From Paramacrobiotus metropolitanus (lineage: Eukaryota; Tardigrada; Eutardigrada; Parachela; Macrobiotidae), in the NCBI RefSeq assembly GCF_019649055.1, contig NW_026570264.1, forward strand, positions 310,001 through 374,000: DNA of 64,000 bases. The letters are read 5' to 3'. Below, piece by piece: positions 10,843 through 24,421 of this stretch (position 1 is the first letter of the stretch; the number at the start of each line of letters is the position of its first letter). The translations under genes and the position numbers were made by a program. A model generated the notes under the pieces. The model worked only from the letters and a program-made list of their open reading frames with translations, had not been told where the DNA came from and did not search any database.

Positions 10843-12603
10843 ATTAATTTGAGTACATATACTAATACATGAAGTATTATAGTTTAAGAGCATATACTCG
10901 TACAGTATAGTTTCCCCAGCTGATACCAAAAATGAACAGCAATTGATCGCAACCAGTATATAGTATAACGACGTACGCTGTACATAATTGCTAATAAATA
11001 CTTTTATAAATGTATGATTTTTGTGCCCACTTATTAATATATAAACACTTTTATACGTGTGGGCTGTATTATGAAGTTAATTGGCATACCATAATAATAT
11101 TCTGAGCCTTTATTCTGGTGCTCCACGTATGCATATAAATATTCTACACATACGAGTATATAGATATACATTACTCTTATCTTTCTTTCCAAGTTTGTAG
11201 TTCTTAGTTGTAGTTTGTAGTCTTTTCTTTCCAAGTTTGTAGTTCTTTTCTTCTCGTAGGTTTTATTAACGAATACACAGCTGCTAAGCTTATTAGTATC
11301 TAAAACAACCTACAGAAAATCTCGCGAAAAATATGTGCTTAATTAAAAAATTTATTTTAGTTGTCAACGTTTTCTATTTTTAATGCTAACAGTGTATGAA
11401 AATTGTATTGTCTATAAACTATCTGTGATATCCTGAATCATCTAGCTTCGCTGTAGAATTAATGATTTATTTACAGTAATTAAAAAAGTGTAATTACTTA
11501 TTACGCCTAATTCATTTTCTGACAAATTTCGTTTATTTCTACAATACTTGTACACCTAAAAAATATTTTCATTTTCTTTATTGCACGGCTTGTAAAAGAG
11601 GCCGCACGCGCGGTCATCAGCTAACTCTGCGTGTACGTTTTGTTTTGTTGATTATTTTGGCCGGCACTTTGCGCATGCGGAACAATCACGAGGGAAACCG
11701 TTTTACTCACGTTTTCATCAGCACGATGTGTTTCTTATGATCACCGACATAATCTGATCCTGACTTCATTCACGCCGCCCGGCTTCTCTGATCCTACACG
11801 GCGATATTCGGGTATTAATAGCGTTTATCCTATCTCGAAATTTCCATGTTCCTTGAGTAAACCGAGGAGCGGCGTTACTCAGTAAAATTGGGTGCCCTAA
11901 GAAATTAATTTCAACGTCGCTGGAGCGTCTCCAAAAATAAGATAAACACAAAATAAAATAATCAGCATAAATAATTAAAATAACAAATAATTAATATTTG
12001 ATTAACCAAAATGTAATACTAATTAATAATCTTTTATGACAATAATATGTTTTATTTATTAAAAATAGTTAATAATATGTTTACTAAAAAATATATTTAT
12101 TATTTCTTCTCAATATTTTTAACCTTTAAACTTTATTTTTTTTTAAAAATGAATTTTTCCATATTCATAAATCGACCGAAGCAAAGCGAAGGTCCTCTAT
12201 GTTCAAGAAAACTGGATTTGTGTCGGTCAATCAAATTTTGTAAGAACGAATTTGATTATTGTTATTCGTAAATTATTCTGGTTTAAAGATACAATTAAAA
12301 TATATTTTCCAATAAAATTTCTCCAATATAATTTTGGTGAAAATTGGTGTCACTTAATTTCAGGTGTTCTTATGCAATAAATCTGACTGCAAATTTCGAA
12401 AACGATGCCGGCACATGTCAATCGTTCTTTATAATATAAAAATTCGCCTCTCCCAAAACACGACCAACAAAAACATATGACACACAAAGAAACCACCACA
12501 GTAATAATAAAATGAACAACCCGAATGATAGATTCCGAGAGAATAATAACGACGCACAAACAACCGCGGAAAATACTTGAAAAAATCGCACAATTCAACC
12601 GCA
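10843..12603. other. AT-rich intergenic stretch
   Basis: No exon-like segment, no repeat of note beyond a short duplicated TTTCTTTCCAAGTTTGTAG (about 11181 and 11224). It includes the 3' flank of the minus-strand gene ending at 12604. Confidence 0.45.
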
Positions 12604-15600
12604 TTACAATCCGCGCCGTTTCTTCTTCCAGGCGCGTTCGGCATCAACCGCCGGGGCGTTCAACATGTGGTACAGCACCCGGCCGTTGTGATGATTATTT
12701 ATTTCCACGTCATCGTCGTAGCGTTCTTGTAAGAGTTCCTGCGCCGAACTGATGCCGTGCGGTCCGATGGGCGTGTTGATGACCTCCTCGAATTCCTGTT
12801 GCAGACTGGATTCGCGGCGTTTCAGCGTCTCGATCTTCTGGCTGAGAAAGCCGCGCGGGCTCTCTTCGGCGGGGGCGCCGGCTTTGGCTTGGATGCGTTT
12901 GAGTTTGGTGGACAGGCGCTCCTCGCGCAGCGGCCGCCCCGGGTCGCTGCCGGCCGGCTCCGGGGAGATGGAGGCGGCGGGGGAGGCCGGGAGGCCCGAG
13001 AGGCGCGGGTAGGCGTGGGACCTGGATAAATTGAAAATTTTAGTAATTTTAGTAATTAAAATTATAAAATAAAATTATTTAAAAATAACTACAAGGCCAG
13101 GGAAAAAATCTGCCTTATTTTGTAACTATTTGGGATAATCTGCTTGAAAAAGTTAGCAAAAAGCAATTCTTACAGCCGTTATTTAGAAAATACAAATAAG
13201 GTTAAAGGTTTAATGGTTTAACGTCCGCACACATTCAGCGCGAGAGCCCAGTTCGAGGCAGCAGGCACTCACAAGTCACAACAACAACAATTCTCCAGAA
13301 TACACAGTATTTCAGATCAAGCTTCCGCAGCGTATTTAAACACACAACTCAGTACACTTTTACATTACAATCTATGTAATGCAAACTGTAAAGATATTTA
13401 TGTAACGTAAAGGTAAAGGCATCTATAAATAATTATTTACGGCAGCGGTGGAAATTTTTAGAATGGAGGGGTCAGAAAAATCCTTACAGAAATCAATAAC
13501 AACCGTGTGTCGAAGGAGAAAAATCAATTATTAAAAAATAAGCTTTCGGTGGAGTTGATAGTTTACCTCGAGTGTGAAACGACGTCATTGGCGTGGTGTT
13601 TGTACACGGAGGGGTCCAGGCTGTGGGGAATGTACAGCGGTTCCCCGCCGGGCCGTTCCACCCGCACCATCATCCCGGGCACCAGCATCATGCGGGGATA
13701 ATACGCCGCGGGGGCGGTGGCGGCGGGGAGGGACGGTTCCGTGATGAAGGTGGGCGGGGTGTACTTGACGCTGACGGAGCCGTCGTCCGAGAGCGCCGAG
13801 GAGGCGGAGGAGCGCGCTGACAGAGGAAGGCCGACGGCCGGCGAGCGCCGGATGACCGACACGGCGACGGTCTTCTTGCGGGCCGACCCGCTCCCGGGCT
13901 TGCCCAGGCGGGCTAGACTGGGGCTGGGCTGGCCGGGCGAGGGCACGGCCGGGACGCCCACCGCCCGCAGTTCCTGCTCGATCTCGGCGGCACGGGCGTT
14001 CTGCTCGGCGATCTTGTCCTGGATGGTGCGCCGGCCGCGCGGACGCCCCCAAGCCGTGCGTTTCTGCGAGGAGGGGGACGGTGCGTCGTGGTAGTATGAC
14101 GCCGAGTCCTGATAAAAATTAACCGCAATTATTACATCGTTTTTCTAATTTTTAAAAAATTTATATGATATTTTTCTGAAATTTTTTTATACTTATTTTT
14201 CAAAAGATATGTTTAATTTTTTTAAATTTTATTTTTAAATTTTTATTCGTTATTTGAACTGGCTAAATTAAATTTTGTTTCATAAAGCCAAAGTCAGAAT
14301 TATTTTATCATAAATTTAATTGATATCGGTTTCGGGAAACCACAGCCTTAAAAAATAAATGCAAATAAAGTTCCTTTTTCAATTTTAGAACGGTTAGAAA
14401 TTAATTTAAATACTATGCTGCGAGATGAAATTAATATGGTTTTTTCGCTTATTTTTATTTATTGTGATCAAACCGGTTAATGTACGATTATGCAATATAT
14501 TCGCGAAGATAAAACGCATCGTTATACTTCCGCTTCACGTGCTACCGCGGCCATTATCGCGGCCATAAAACGGTTGCACTCCTTTCTTTACGGCTTAATA
14601 AATACAGTCATACTGGCTATTTATACCACGGCACAGTGCAAACTCCCTCAATAAATTACGCTGCAGTTCTATGCATGACGCAGATAAATAACTTTCTAAC
14701 TATCCACATGTTCTCACGCCAAATTCGGGCTAACTCATATCAATGATTAACGAACAAACAACCCGGGGTGTTCCTGTTGGCACGCGCGGACGCTCCACGT
14801 GTATTTTATTTTTCTTGCTCATTCCAATAAAAATGATTCAAAACAGATACTCGTATTTAAAAAAAACTAATTCAAAAACTGATCAAATATTATAGTATTA
14901 ATTGTAATTATTTATTATTTAAAATTAATTTATTACTTTCTTACTATAGTTACGTTTTTCTTTTATATTTTTGCAAAGCATGGAAATTCTAATAAATTCT
15001 GTTTTAATTAACAATTATTACAGATTAATAAGTTCTGGTTTTTAATTAATTCTCATTTATTGCATTTTATTTTACGTAATTTTTGAAAATTTGTTTTATT
15101 GATTTTTATTTATTGACCGATTTGTTCATCATAACCGCGCATTTACCGAATGATGCGGCTGCTGTGAATCATCCATCTCCGGCTCATCATCCTCCTCGTC
15201 ATACGTGGTCCACTGCGGCTTAATGGCAAACTCCAGGAAACTGCGCCGCGGGGCGGTCACCGGCCCCAGCATGGTAGCCAGGGCGTGGTGCTGTGGCGGC
15301 GACGGTGCGGCGTCGTACTTGCGTTTGCGGTGCACCGGGTGGGGGTGGTGGTGTTCCATGAGGGGGTGCGGGTGGTAGTCGTCGCGCGGCTCCTCCTCCT
15401 CATCGGAAAAGCGGCTACGGTAGGTGTAGGCCGGTTTGCGGCGGTAGGAGGCCGGCGAGGCGGACTCGTAGTCGTCGGCGTCGCCGGGGATGTTCATGAC
15501 GGAGGGATTGGTGATGAGGGACTGCAGGGACACGGTGGCGTGGCTCGTGGCGATGGGCATTATGGGCTGGACGGGGTCCGACGAGCGGGGCGGTGTGGGA

Positions 15601-15618
15601 CGGTTGTCGCCCGTTTTC
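12604..15618 (-). CDS. Unrecognised disordered protein with coiled-coil C-terminus
   Basis: Three coding exons on the minus strand with matching phases: 15147-15618, 13567-14108, 12604-13021. Starting at ATG 15560 the product is 457 residues; the frame is open upstream to the splice acceptor at 15619, so a further 5' coding exon is possible. The protein is Pro/Ser/His-rich and probably disordered. It has an acidic patch FSDEEEEPRDD, a His-rich stretch MEHHHPHPVHRKRKYD, a basic WGRPRGRRTIQDKIAEQ segment that leads into a helix, and a C-terminal charged helical region (STKLKRIQAKAG, FLSQKIETLKRRESSLQQEF) ending in basic KKKRRGL. No catalytic domain or membrane segment is visible. A nuclear or cytoskeletal scaffold role would be a guess. 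The exons are strongly GC-rich against very AT-rich introns. Confidence 0.75.
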
Positions 15619-16479
15619 CTGTTGAAAAAAGCTTGTTTATTTTTGGATCAAATATTTTCTTAGATTAACAGGGTATTTTATACGGATTATTTTCTTTGCT
15701 GTAAAGCTCATTTTTCTAACATAAGTATCATTTTATTTATACCTTTTTATTACGTTAATTAAATCAACTATTTTTCTGTTTTTATTTACTAACGGGTATT
15801 TTATTTAATCATCTATTTTCCTTATTTAATGCGTCTATTTTTTCACAGTTTATTTTCTTAAGCACCATTAAATTCGATCTTCTACAAATTTACCTACAAT
15901 TATTTCCTATCAATTTGACGTTTTCTAAAACTGGTAATTCCATTAGGATGTACGCTAAATTATTCCTTTCTGCTGTGAAAGGATTTAGGGCGGTAACAAA
16001 ATTCAGTTATTTTCGGCGAGATAATTTTTTTATTTATTACTGCAACAAATTGTCGACTAGATTATGCAGCAAAAAAAATAATAATTACCTCACATTAATC
16101 GGATTATCCGCGATTTATTTAAAAATAATTATAATTTAGCGCATAGTCTCAATTTTGAAGATGAGCGATTAGTATTACGGGGCTTCTCCGATGTTTTCAT
16201 AACAATTCGTCACCATTACACAGTCGGGGACGGCGCTGCAGGTTGACGTTGGCGAAATATATAGGTGAAACATAATCCGTTGACGTTAACGACGACCTCA
16301 AATTTCTTTCACTTATGCAACATCATTCTGTAATTATACTTTTGTGACGCAGCACTCTGTCGCAGCGGCTGTGCGGCTTAAAGCCTGGTCGCAGCCCGCG
16401 CATTCGCCGGAAAAGGAAAATAAAAAGCAATATATAGATATTTATTTGCTGCCCCGGAGAAAATCGATACCGCACGTAC
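15619..16479. other. AT-rich, no gene seen
   Basis: Likely intron or 5' region of the minus-strand gene. No further exon with matching phase (one ending in phase 2) could be identified with confidence. Confidence 0.4.
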
Positions 16480-16645
16480 AATGTAGGACTAAATGGTCGC
16501 ATAGCCCCATACCCAGCATTCTGTACGCAAGCGGTGCAGTGCACTTGTACGAAACGGATATTTTGAACTCAGTCGTACAGTGCACTGCGCTGCATTCGTA
16601 CTGAATGTGGAGATATTGGGTATGCGACCATTTTGTCCTAAGCTG
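16480..16645. mobile_element. Fold-back MITE-like element, about 160 bp
   Basis: Terminal arms of about 70 bp face each other: TAGGACTAAATGGTCGCATA at the left end and TATGCGACCATTTTGTCCTA at the right end. Both continue into matching inner blocks around GTGCAGTGCAC.TGTACGA. There is no coding capacity. Such a short hairpin with long arms is typical of a miniature inverted-repeat element; its family is not recognised. Confidence 0.8.
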
Positions 16646-17203
16646 TAAGACTGGTAATGAAAAATTCAATAAAATCCCAAAAATACCCCCAGTCCGAAAT
16701 ATTATCAATAATTCACTTACTTAACGCTGTGCACCCGATAAACCGTTATTTACACTGAGCACAAAATTCCCCGATAAGATCCAGTACATGCACTACGTAA
16801 TTTGCAATAAATTTACATAATCCAAACAGATCAGCGGAACGCGCGGGTTATGGAGAAGTGCTGCGTCAAACCAGTTACCTCGAAGTTATAGCACAACGTG
16901 AACACACCGAATTACGGAGAAATCGTTATCGCGTCTGATCGGACGGGGTGATAAGCCCTCGTTTGGGGAAAAAACCGTATATTGATAATAAATACGGGAA
17001 AAATCGTTGCGCTGACGAACGACGATCATAAGCTGCTATCGACAGAAGTGCGCGTTTCTTTACCTTGTAACGAAGAACCGGTTAACTAGGTTGTGCAAGA
17101 GGGAGGAAAATGTTTCATCAAGTGACGCACGGATGCATTAAGAGGGAAATGTGAAAATGCCAACTTGCCTCGGTCTCGTGTGCCAGAGTGAAAAGGAAAA
17201 TAT

Positions 17204-17302
17204 CCTCTCTGTCTCTCTTTCTCCTTTCTGCCCCTCTCTCTGTCTCTTTATAGCTCTCTCTCTCTCTGCCGCTCTTTCTCTCTTGTCTGTCTCGTTCTCT
17301 CG
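17204..17302. repeat. CT/GA-rich microsatellite
   Basis: Near-continuous TCTC-type sequence on the plus strand (GAGA on the minus). On the minus strand it precedes the gene at 12.6-15.6 kb by about 1.6 kb and could belong to its promoter, but no start site is visible. Confidence 0.85.
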
Positions 17303-20300
17303 ATGACGCAGAGCCATTCACCCGCACTGCGTTATAGAAAAATTGCGCACACCGATGACGTCACGCCCATACGCTATCCTCATTCTGAGATTCTCTCTCT
17401 GCCAACGCGCTGATTTTTCATCCTCTGGTATTTTGCAATTTTCCATGGGGCGCTGCATGGACTAATTGTTATGAATTAAGCCGTTTAAAAATTCAAATGG
17501 AAAATTGCCGATTGACGGAAGAGCACAGCCTCCGATTGGCTGCCGTGCAATGGGCTGATTAAACACGACTGCCTCGTAAACAAGATAATTGTTATCGCGG
17601 CAATACACAGCCTTAATTGCGCTATCGGCTCAGGGACGGTCCGGGCGAGCCGTACCGGTTGATACGCAATTTGCTGATGATGTATCGATAAATGCCATCT
17701 GACAGTCACCTACCTGTTCATCGATACAAGAGACGCAAAAAGTTGGACGACGCCGCTGTGTTGCAAAACATGAATAAACGCGTTCTGCGTACACCCGGCA
17801 TTAAACGCTGTTCTCTGTAATAGTTTTATAACTAGCTGAATCTCGTAGCAATGCGCCGCAGGTCTTATTCTGCAGCAGAAACGGATGTTTATCTGGAGAA
17901 CTCGGTTTTTATTAATGCCGGGCCCTTAATGCTGTTCCGCAGAAGAGTTCATTGTGTGGGAAAACAAGTTCTGGTTGGCAGGCAGTGCGCGTGCAGATGG
18001 AGAAACTTGATAACGTCATGAAAAGTTTAACAACAGTAGAAAGACTTGCTTTCTGCCGCAGCTTACAGCGCAAAAGCCGATCGGTGTCGCTGATAATTTC
18101 CCTAACGGAAAAATGCTTTCTCACCCAATCAAAAATATTTGGCTAAATGTAGCCAATACTTGTGTTGACCGAACCATAAAACCAGACATTAATCTTTTTA
18201 AAAAGCGAGACAAATCCGTAAAATACTACTTCTTACCTGGATTGTAACCGCCGTGAAATAATAAAAATAATCAGCAAAATCACGGTAATAAACACCAAGT
18301 GTTGCAAAATGCAATGTGGAGCGTTAGCGTTGAGTGGTGATCATATAATCCTTGTTTACTGGCGCCACAGCGAGAAATAAAAACGCGTAATAGCACCGGC
18401 AAACGAACGCCAAACAGACTGCGCACAACGCACAAAATCTTGGGGCTGTGTATGTAATGTGTATCTCGTCAGAGAAGACCGATTTTCTCTAGTAACTCAA
18501 CCGGCCAGAGCACTACATGGAGCGTTTACGTCGTCAAACGGTTTTGCAAGCTAACTACGTAGTTGGATTGCGCGATCATGGCGCAGACGCACTCTTATAA
18601 ATACGTTCATATTTTAGCAAACGCCCGTTATTACGATACGTAGTGCGCTGATTCGTAATTTCATCGAAGTACTAGTATGGTTGAGCTTGCGATTCTAGCT
18701 GAAGTGGAGTATTTTGCTTGACCGTTGTACTCATACACGTTGTACCACCACTCTGTACCACGCACTGCACTCGGTACGTCTGTACTAATACACCTGACTC
18801 AGCCGGCTTTGTACGGGGCTGTACTTGTACGTACCAGGTACGTACCGCGATTACGCGGTATTCAGCGAATCAGCAGCAAGAAGTTGGTGAGCTGTTCATG
18901 ACAGCTCATGCACAATGCACACACAAACACTTATTGTACCGCGTAAAGACAATTACCGTGTAATGGTCAATTGCATTCTTGGTCAACTCACGTCACTTTA
19001 ATTTATCTGTATCGTTCTATCAATAACGGTAAGTTAGGAGTATTGGTTTTATCGATCACGTACCACCTTTTCGGCATCCTTCTCCGTTTATGAATTACAC
19101 CCAAACATACGTAAGAATATCTCGGGTTTAGCATGACAATTAACAAAACTCAATTTTATCGCTGATTAGAGAGATTCCTGTTCCTCATGCGATTTAAATC
19201 CTGATGCGATTTTATGATACCTTGATACTGAAACAGGAAGTGCCGGGTTACATTGTCCGATACCCTTGCCGGACTTTTGATGACTTTGCAGCATTACAGT
19301 ATATGAGTAATGTTTGAATTATTTAATTTGTAGGTACACATTTTAACCTTTTACCAGTGTATAGTTAGGCAGTAGAATTGCAATTTTAGCAGTCAAACCC
19401 TGCTTCCGTTATCGTTGAAAAACCTGACCCATCCTTTTTATAATTTATCATTCGATCGTCGTAAAATACCGTGACCCCAGGAAAACTTTTATCACAAATA
19501 AATAACGTTCTTAAAAAAAGAAACCACTCGAAATGAACAGCTTTTAATAAATCGATCGGGATTCTTTCAAATTAATCACAAAATTGCTGCGCCTATTCCT
19601 TGTGCGATACGCGGTACGTACCTAAGTTCTTATTTATATTTCGAGTAGGGACTGATTATACTAGTAAGAATTTTTCATAATTGCTGCTCAAGACAGTCAT
19701 AGGTTTAATTAATACTAATGTATGAATGGCCGCTTGAATTCTACTTAAGAAAATTCCTTGAATGATGCTAAAGGAAACGGTGCGTCATGTAATTATGGTA
19801 ATTGTGATGTAAATGTGCACCAGACATGGTGCAGTGATCCATGAAGATTCTGCAAAATTCTGCCGTGTCATATGAATTCGACCTTATCGGACATTGCGCT
19901 TAACTCTTAAAGCTATGCATGTACGTGTGCCAGTTAGTATTTAATTTAAGGTGCCACCGCTTCTGTCTTTGCTAATTGGAAAGGTCACCCTATAACACAG
20001 TACAAACGCGTACCCGTAATACCCGTAATGTTGGAAGCCCGCACTGCACAGCTCCAAAGTTCAAAGTGCAACAAAGTTTTGCTTTTTAAACTTAACGCTG
20101 GCTAGGTTAATACGAGAAGATTCGGAAATTCTTTTGTGTAGTTTACGTGACACTAACGGCATATAATTCGTCTTTCTAAGTCACGATGACTCGTTAAAAA
20201 GTAAAGTTTTGGTAAATTTGTATTCGCTTATACATAGCTTTTAATTTTCCTATCCGGCCAGCACCAAAACAAAACAGCATAACAACCTTGTCTCAATTTA

Positions 20301-23300
20301 AAATTCACTTACATATGTACGTACACTATCCACCAGTAATTATCAAGCTGACTCAAAGTACCGGTAACTCGGAATGTTTTTAATGATGCTGTTATTGGGT
20401 GCCCCTCCCCGGTAACCTAACCTACATGACCCTTGTTAGAAACGGAACGTTTCACTTTTAAAAAATAGGATACCGGGATACCCTGATATATGAGCCCTTC
20501 CTGCATTTGAATTAAGTAACAAAAAAGGGAACCCATATTTGCATAGAGGTAGTTGATAAAATGCACAACCTTATTAATTTTACTGTACCCTATTTAAAAA
20601 GCATTAACTTCAGTATAAGAAAGCTTAATAAGTAAGATCAAAGTAGCATAACTGATATTAGATTGGGTTTATAAACGTAGAATTAACATTCCTTTATCAA
20701 TTGTACGTACCACTACAATATATTAAAGAACAATTATCTAGTAGCAGCATAAAACATAGCAATTATTATACTAAGCACTTTTAATTGAACGTGCACGGTA
20801 TTTATCCTTTTAACTCCTATGAATAATTTAATATGGTTTAATTTTCAACCCTATTGCATGTTTTCCGTGAATACATTATAATACCGTAATTGTAATTAAC
20901 GACCGAAAATTACATGCCCATCAGCGTATTTGGTGTGCGCAGGATTAAGTATGCCGGCTAGACGTTTCCTGCCTTATTTCGTTCATAAGTTGCCGTTTTA
21001 CTGCGAAATAATTTTACGCAATTAGTAAATGATTCTTTCTGAATTATTTAATTCCCGGGTCATAAAACTGGCAAAAGTAAGGCATTTTCTATTATATAGA
21101 TTGTTCGCATTCTCGTAAGGTTTTAACAGTTATTAACTGCGGACTGGAGCAATATTTATCATGATTATACGGGTATAATTATTTGTACTGCGTAACCCAA
21201 AATTACAACACATCACGTTCACGTGCAAAAGCTTCGCAAAATCCCGGAAAAAAATGCGAATAACAGTAACTAACCTTTAGTCTCGGTTCCAGCGCGGGTA
21301 AAAGCAATCAGCTGCGACGGGCTCAGTAGCACGTCTCACAGGAAATGTTGCCGGTAAACAACGCGGTAAGTAGAAATGTAGAGTGCCGGTGCACAAACGT
21401 TTGGAAAAAAATGCTGCAGACAGGGGAGGCTGTGTATGTGGTCACGCTACAGTACGCGGCATTACGCACTGATATCTGCAGAACAAACGTACTGCGTCAG
21501 CCTTAAGCCGAATTTGCTCTTAGAGTTAATGCAAAATGCCAACGGTCGCAATTATTTGTAAAGCCGGTTGATAATAACAAGGAGGAACTCAGGAAATGAC
21601 TGCACGTTATGTATTGTAGAAAAAATACATTCAGCATTTTTTGTCGTCACCAGCTTTATATGAGTAAACTTTTCCAAAGCAAACTTTTTTCCTTTTCCAA
21701 AAACCAGATTATTTTATCATATGCAATAAGCACTTAAATTTAAACAAATAGATAAAATATTTATTGTTTACGAAATAATTAAATATTTATGTAATACGTG
21801 CGGATTAATAAATTAAATAAATACGCTAAGTGTTTTATATCACTTTCGATATACGATTCGTGATTTTACAATATTTGACCGTATTGCAAGTAAATTGTTG
21901 GACATACATGTTGATAATTATTTTACCTGCTTGAAAATCAGTTTCTAGGCCTGCACCTGATTTGGCTAATGCATTAATTGCACCGTGCACGAGGCAAACA
22001 ATAAGGTCATATCAAAACGACCGGCACTAGTTGAGTACGATTATAACGAACAATTTAAGTGACATGTCGAGATATAATCGGTAATATTCTTGGCAAAAAC
22101 ACACACATTTCTTGGCTCGAAGTTCAGTCACTGGGCCCAGGTTTCAGCGAATATTGCGCGAATAATCAAACGAACCGGCCTGCGTATACTTTTCAGCTCT
22201 GCAAGGCACGTCCGCTGCCAAGGAGAAATAGAGAAAATTTAGCTGATAGATAAAAAGAACGGTTGCCGATTTCTCGTCACCGCGGTATTACCTTGCCTGC
22301 TGACTGCAGCATTGTCGGCGCAGTAGCGTGGCGAAAGTGGTCGTCTAGGTGCCGGTGCGCGCACGTAAGGATGGCTGTTTTATACAGAAAATGGATTTCA
22401 AGGTGGATTAAATTTTTTTGATGGAATTTCGTTTTAAACGGCCAAGTGAATTAACCCTGCATTATTGAAAATAAACTATCTGAATCCATTTTCAACACTT
22501 CCACGTTTTCGCTAAGGATTTTGCGTTAGAAATATTTATTTTTACATCAGTTACGCGCTTTGTTGAACACGTTTTAATCCCATGCTTTAATAGCTGCATT
22601 TCAGAGATTTTCTATTCAAACACTAATGTCACCAGATTAATTTTATAGCGAGGGTACTTTTTTGAATCTTACTTTATGAAAAAAACATTTTTCTTTTTCG
22701 AAAAACGTTAAAGTAAAAGATAACTACCTACTGTAGTCTGCCTAGACGAGTAGAAACTGAAATTTTTTATTTTACTTTTTAATTTCTGGTGCATCAACGT
22801 ATTGCTTAATGTAAAATAAAGATATGCACATTTACACACATAAAATGTATGTACATGTACATAGTACATTTACATACAGTTTATGTACATGTACATAGTA
22901 CATGTACATTACATAGATCATAGATAAAAAGTAAAGAATATGTAAAATACTGTTTGTAAAAAATCTAAACGTTCATGTATTAAAAATTTCAAAAGTTTTT
23001 TCAAACACGATACCATGGAAAATTCGCAGCTTTTGACTTCGGTCAAACCACAATACCACATTGCAACTACGAAGTACAAAGTACTTCGTTGCGCCCCGCC
23101 ACTACAGCTTTACAACGCGTGCACGTAACAGCCAGCCTACCGAAAGAACACGTCATATCGATCGATATTCTCAGCTGTATCTGTACATGATTGTACGAGT
23201 ATGATGCATGTGTAGCGCTGACAACAGCCGGTTGACTGCGCAGTACCGTGCAAACTGCAATGCATCGCAGCGCCCGGCATGACGCGCTTGATTACTGCAG

Positions 23301-24371
23301 CCACCACACCGCCGACTGCTGGGTTGCACGTCACCGCGTTAAGCCGGCTCTTCGCATAACATCAACGCGCAGGCAGCACACCGTCGCAATCTGCAACGTC
23401 ATGTACGCTTACTTCTTTTCTCCTTGCACCTATAGCCTATACCTCAGCGTATCCATCGGAAAAATGTAGGCGGACGCGGGTGCCGGCGTTCTCGTCAAAG
23501 CAGCATTCAGTGCGCATATGTATTTTGTTCAACATACACACACATGCAGCCGGCATCTCGGGTTACTGGTAATTCATTTCCGCCGCGCGTGTTTATCCCG
23601 GCAGATACATTAATACCCGGCGATCGTCAACAAGGTCGCCGGTAGTGTGTGCTTTATATATGTGCACGGGCTTTTCACTTCACGGCGCACTGATTACGAT
23701 ATTATCGGGTGGCGTAATCGGAACTCGTCCACTTTTTCGATTATTTGATTAAGAAGGACGGACTTAGCGGAAAATTAAAAACATCCATATTATACAGCGG
23801 GATATTATGGATTAGCGTCTTTAATACACACGGTGACGACATAACAGATAATTGTTCGCTTCTCGGTCGCAGTTTAACGTCAACAATTATTGTTATTCAA
23901 AACAGCGGTATAAGTACATTACTTGTTAAATACATGAAAATTGTTGCAAAATTAATCATTATAAGGAGGCAGCGAGAAATAATGTTGTTTTTTTCCTGTG
24001 ACGCTAAAACCAATGATGAAATTGATCAACCATTTAATTACGGAAAATTAATCAAATCATTGAATAAATTAAAATAAAATAATTAAGGATGGTATACACT
24101 ATATACAGTAAACGAATTATTATTATTTGTAGCCGCCAATCAAAATACGTGCTGGTGAATTACGGATAAATGGAGGCATGTACAATTGTATATCATACGA
24201 TACAGTATACATATATATACATCGTATGTAATACTGCAATCAAAATGTATCTGTACAGCTGTAAAACACATTATCGTTTGAATTCATTATTTAATCATTT
24301 CACATTTTTACATTTCACCTTCATCTGTAAATTTTAAAGGTTTAATCATATACTCGTATTTTATATTTGAT

Positions 24372-24421
24372 AGATAATGCTTCTAATGCTATGATAAAAA
24401 GCAAAGTATTAGAAGCATTAT
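24372..24421. repeat. Short hairpin, arms about 18 bp
   Basis: GATAATGCTTCTAATGCT at the left pairs with AGTATTAGAAGCATTATC at the right with one or two mismatches and a loop of about 14 bases. It is compact enough to be a small-RNA-like hairpin. Confidence 0.6.

Noticed and set aside
12752-13029. Plus-strand ORFs over the GC-rich exon
   Set aside because: Shadows of the minus-strand gene, which has consistent splice phases.
13585-14128. Alternative minus and plus frames rich in Arg and Pro
   Set aside because: Out-of-frame readings of exon 13567-14108 caused by high GC content.
15285-15668. 127-codon Val/Gly-rich plus-strand ORF
   Set aside because: Antisense shadow of exon 15147-15618.
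17204-17327. Arg/Glu-rich minus-strand ORF
   Set aside because: Direct product of the CT microsatellite, not a real protein.
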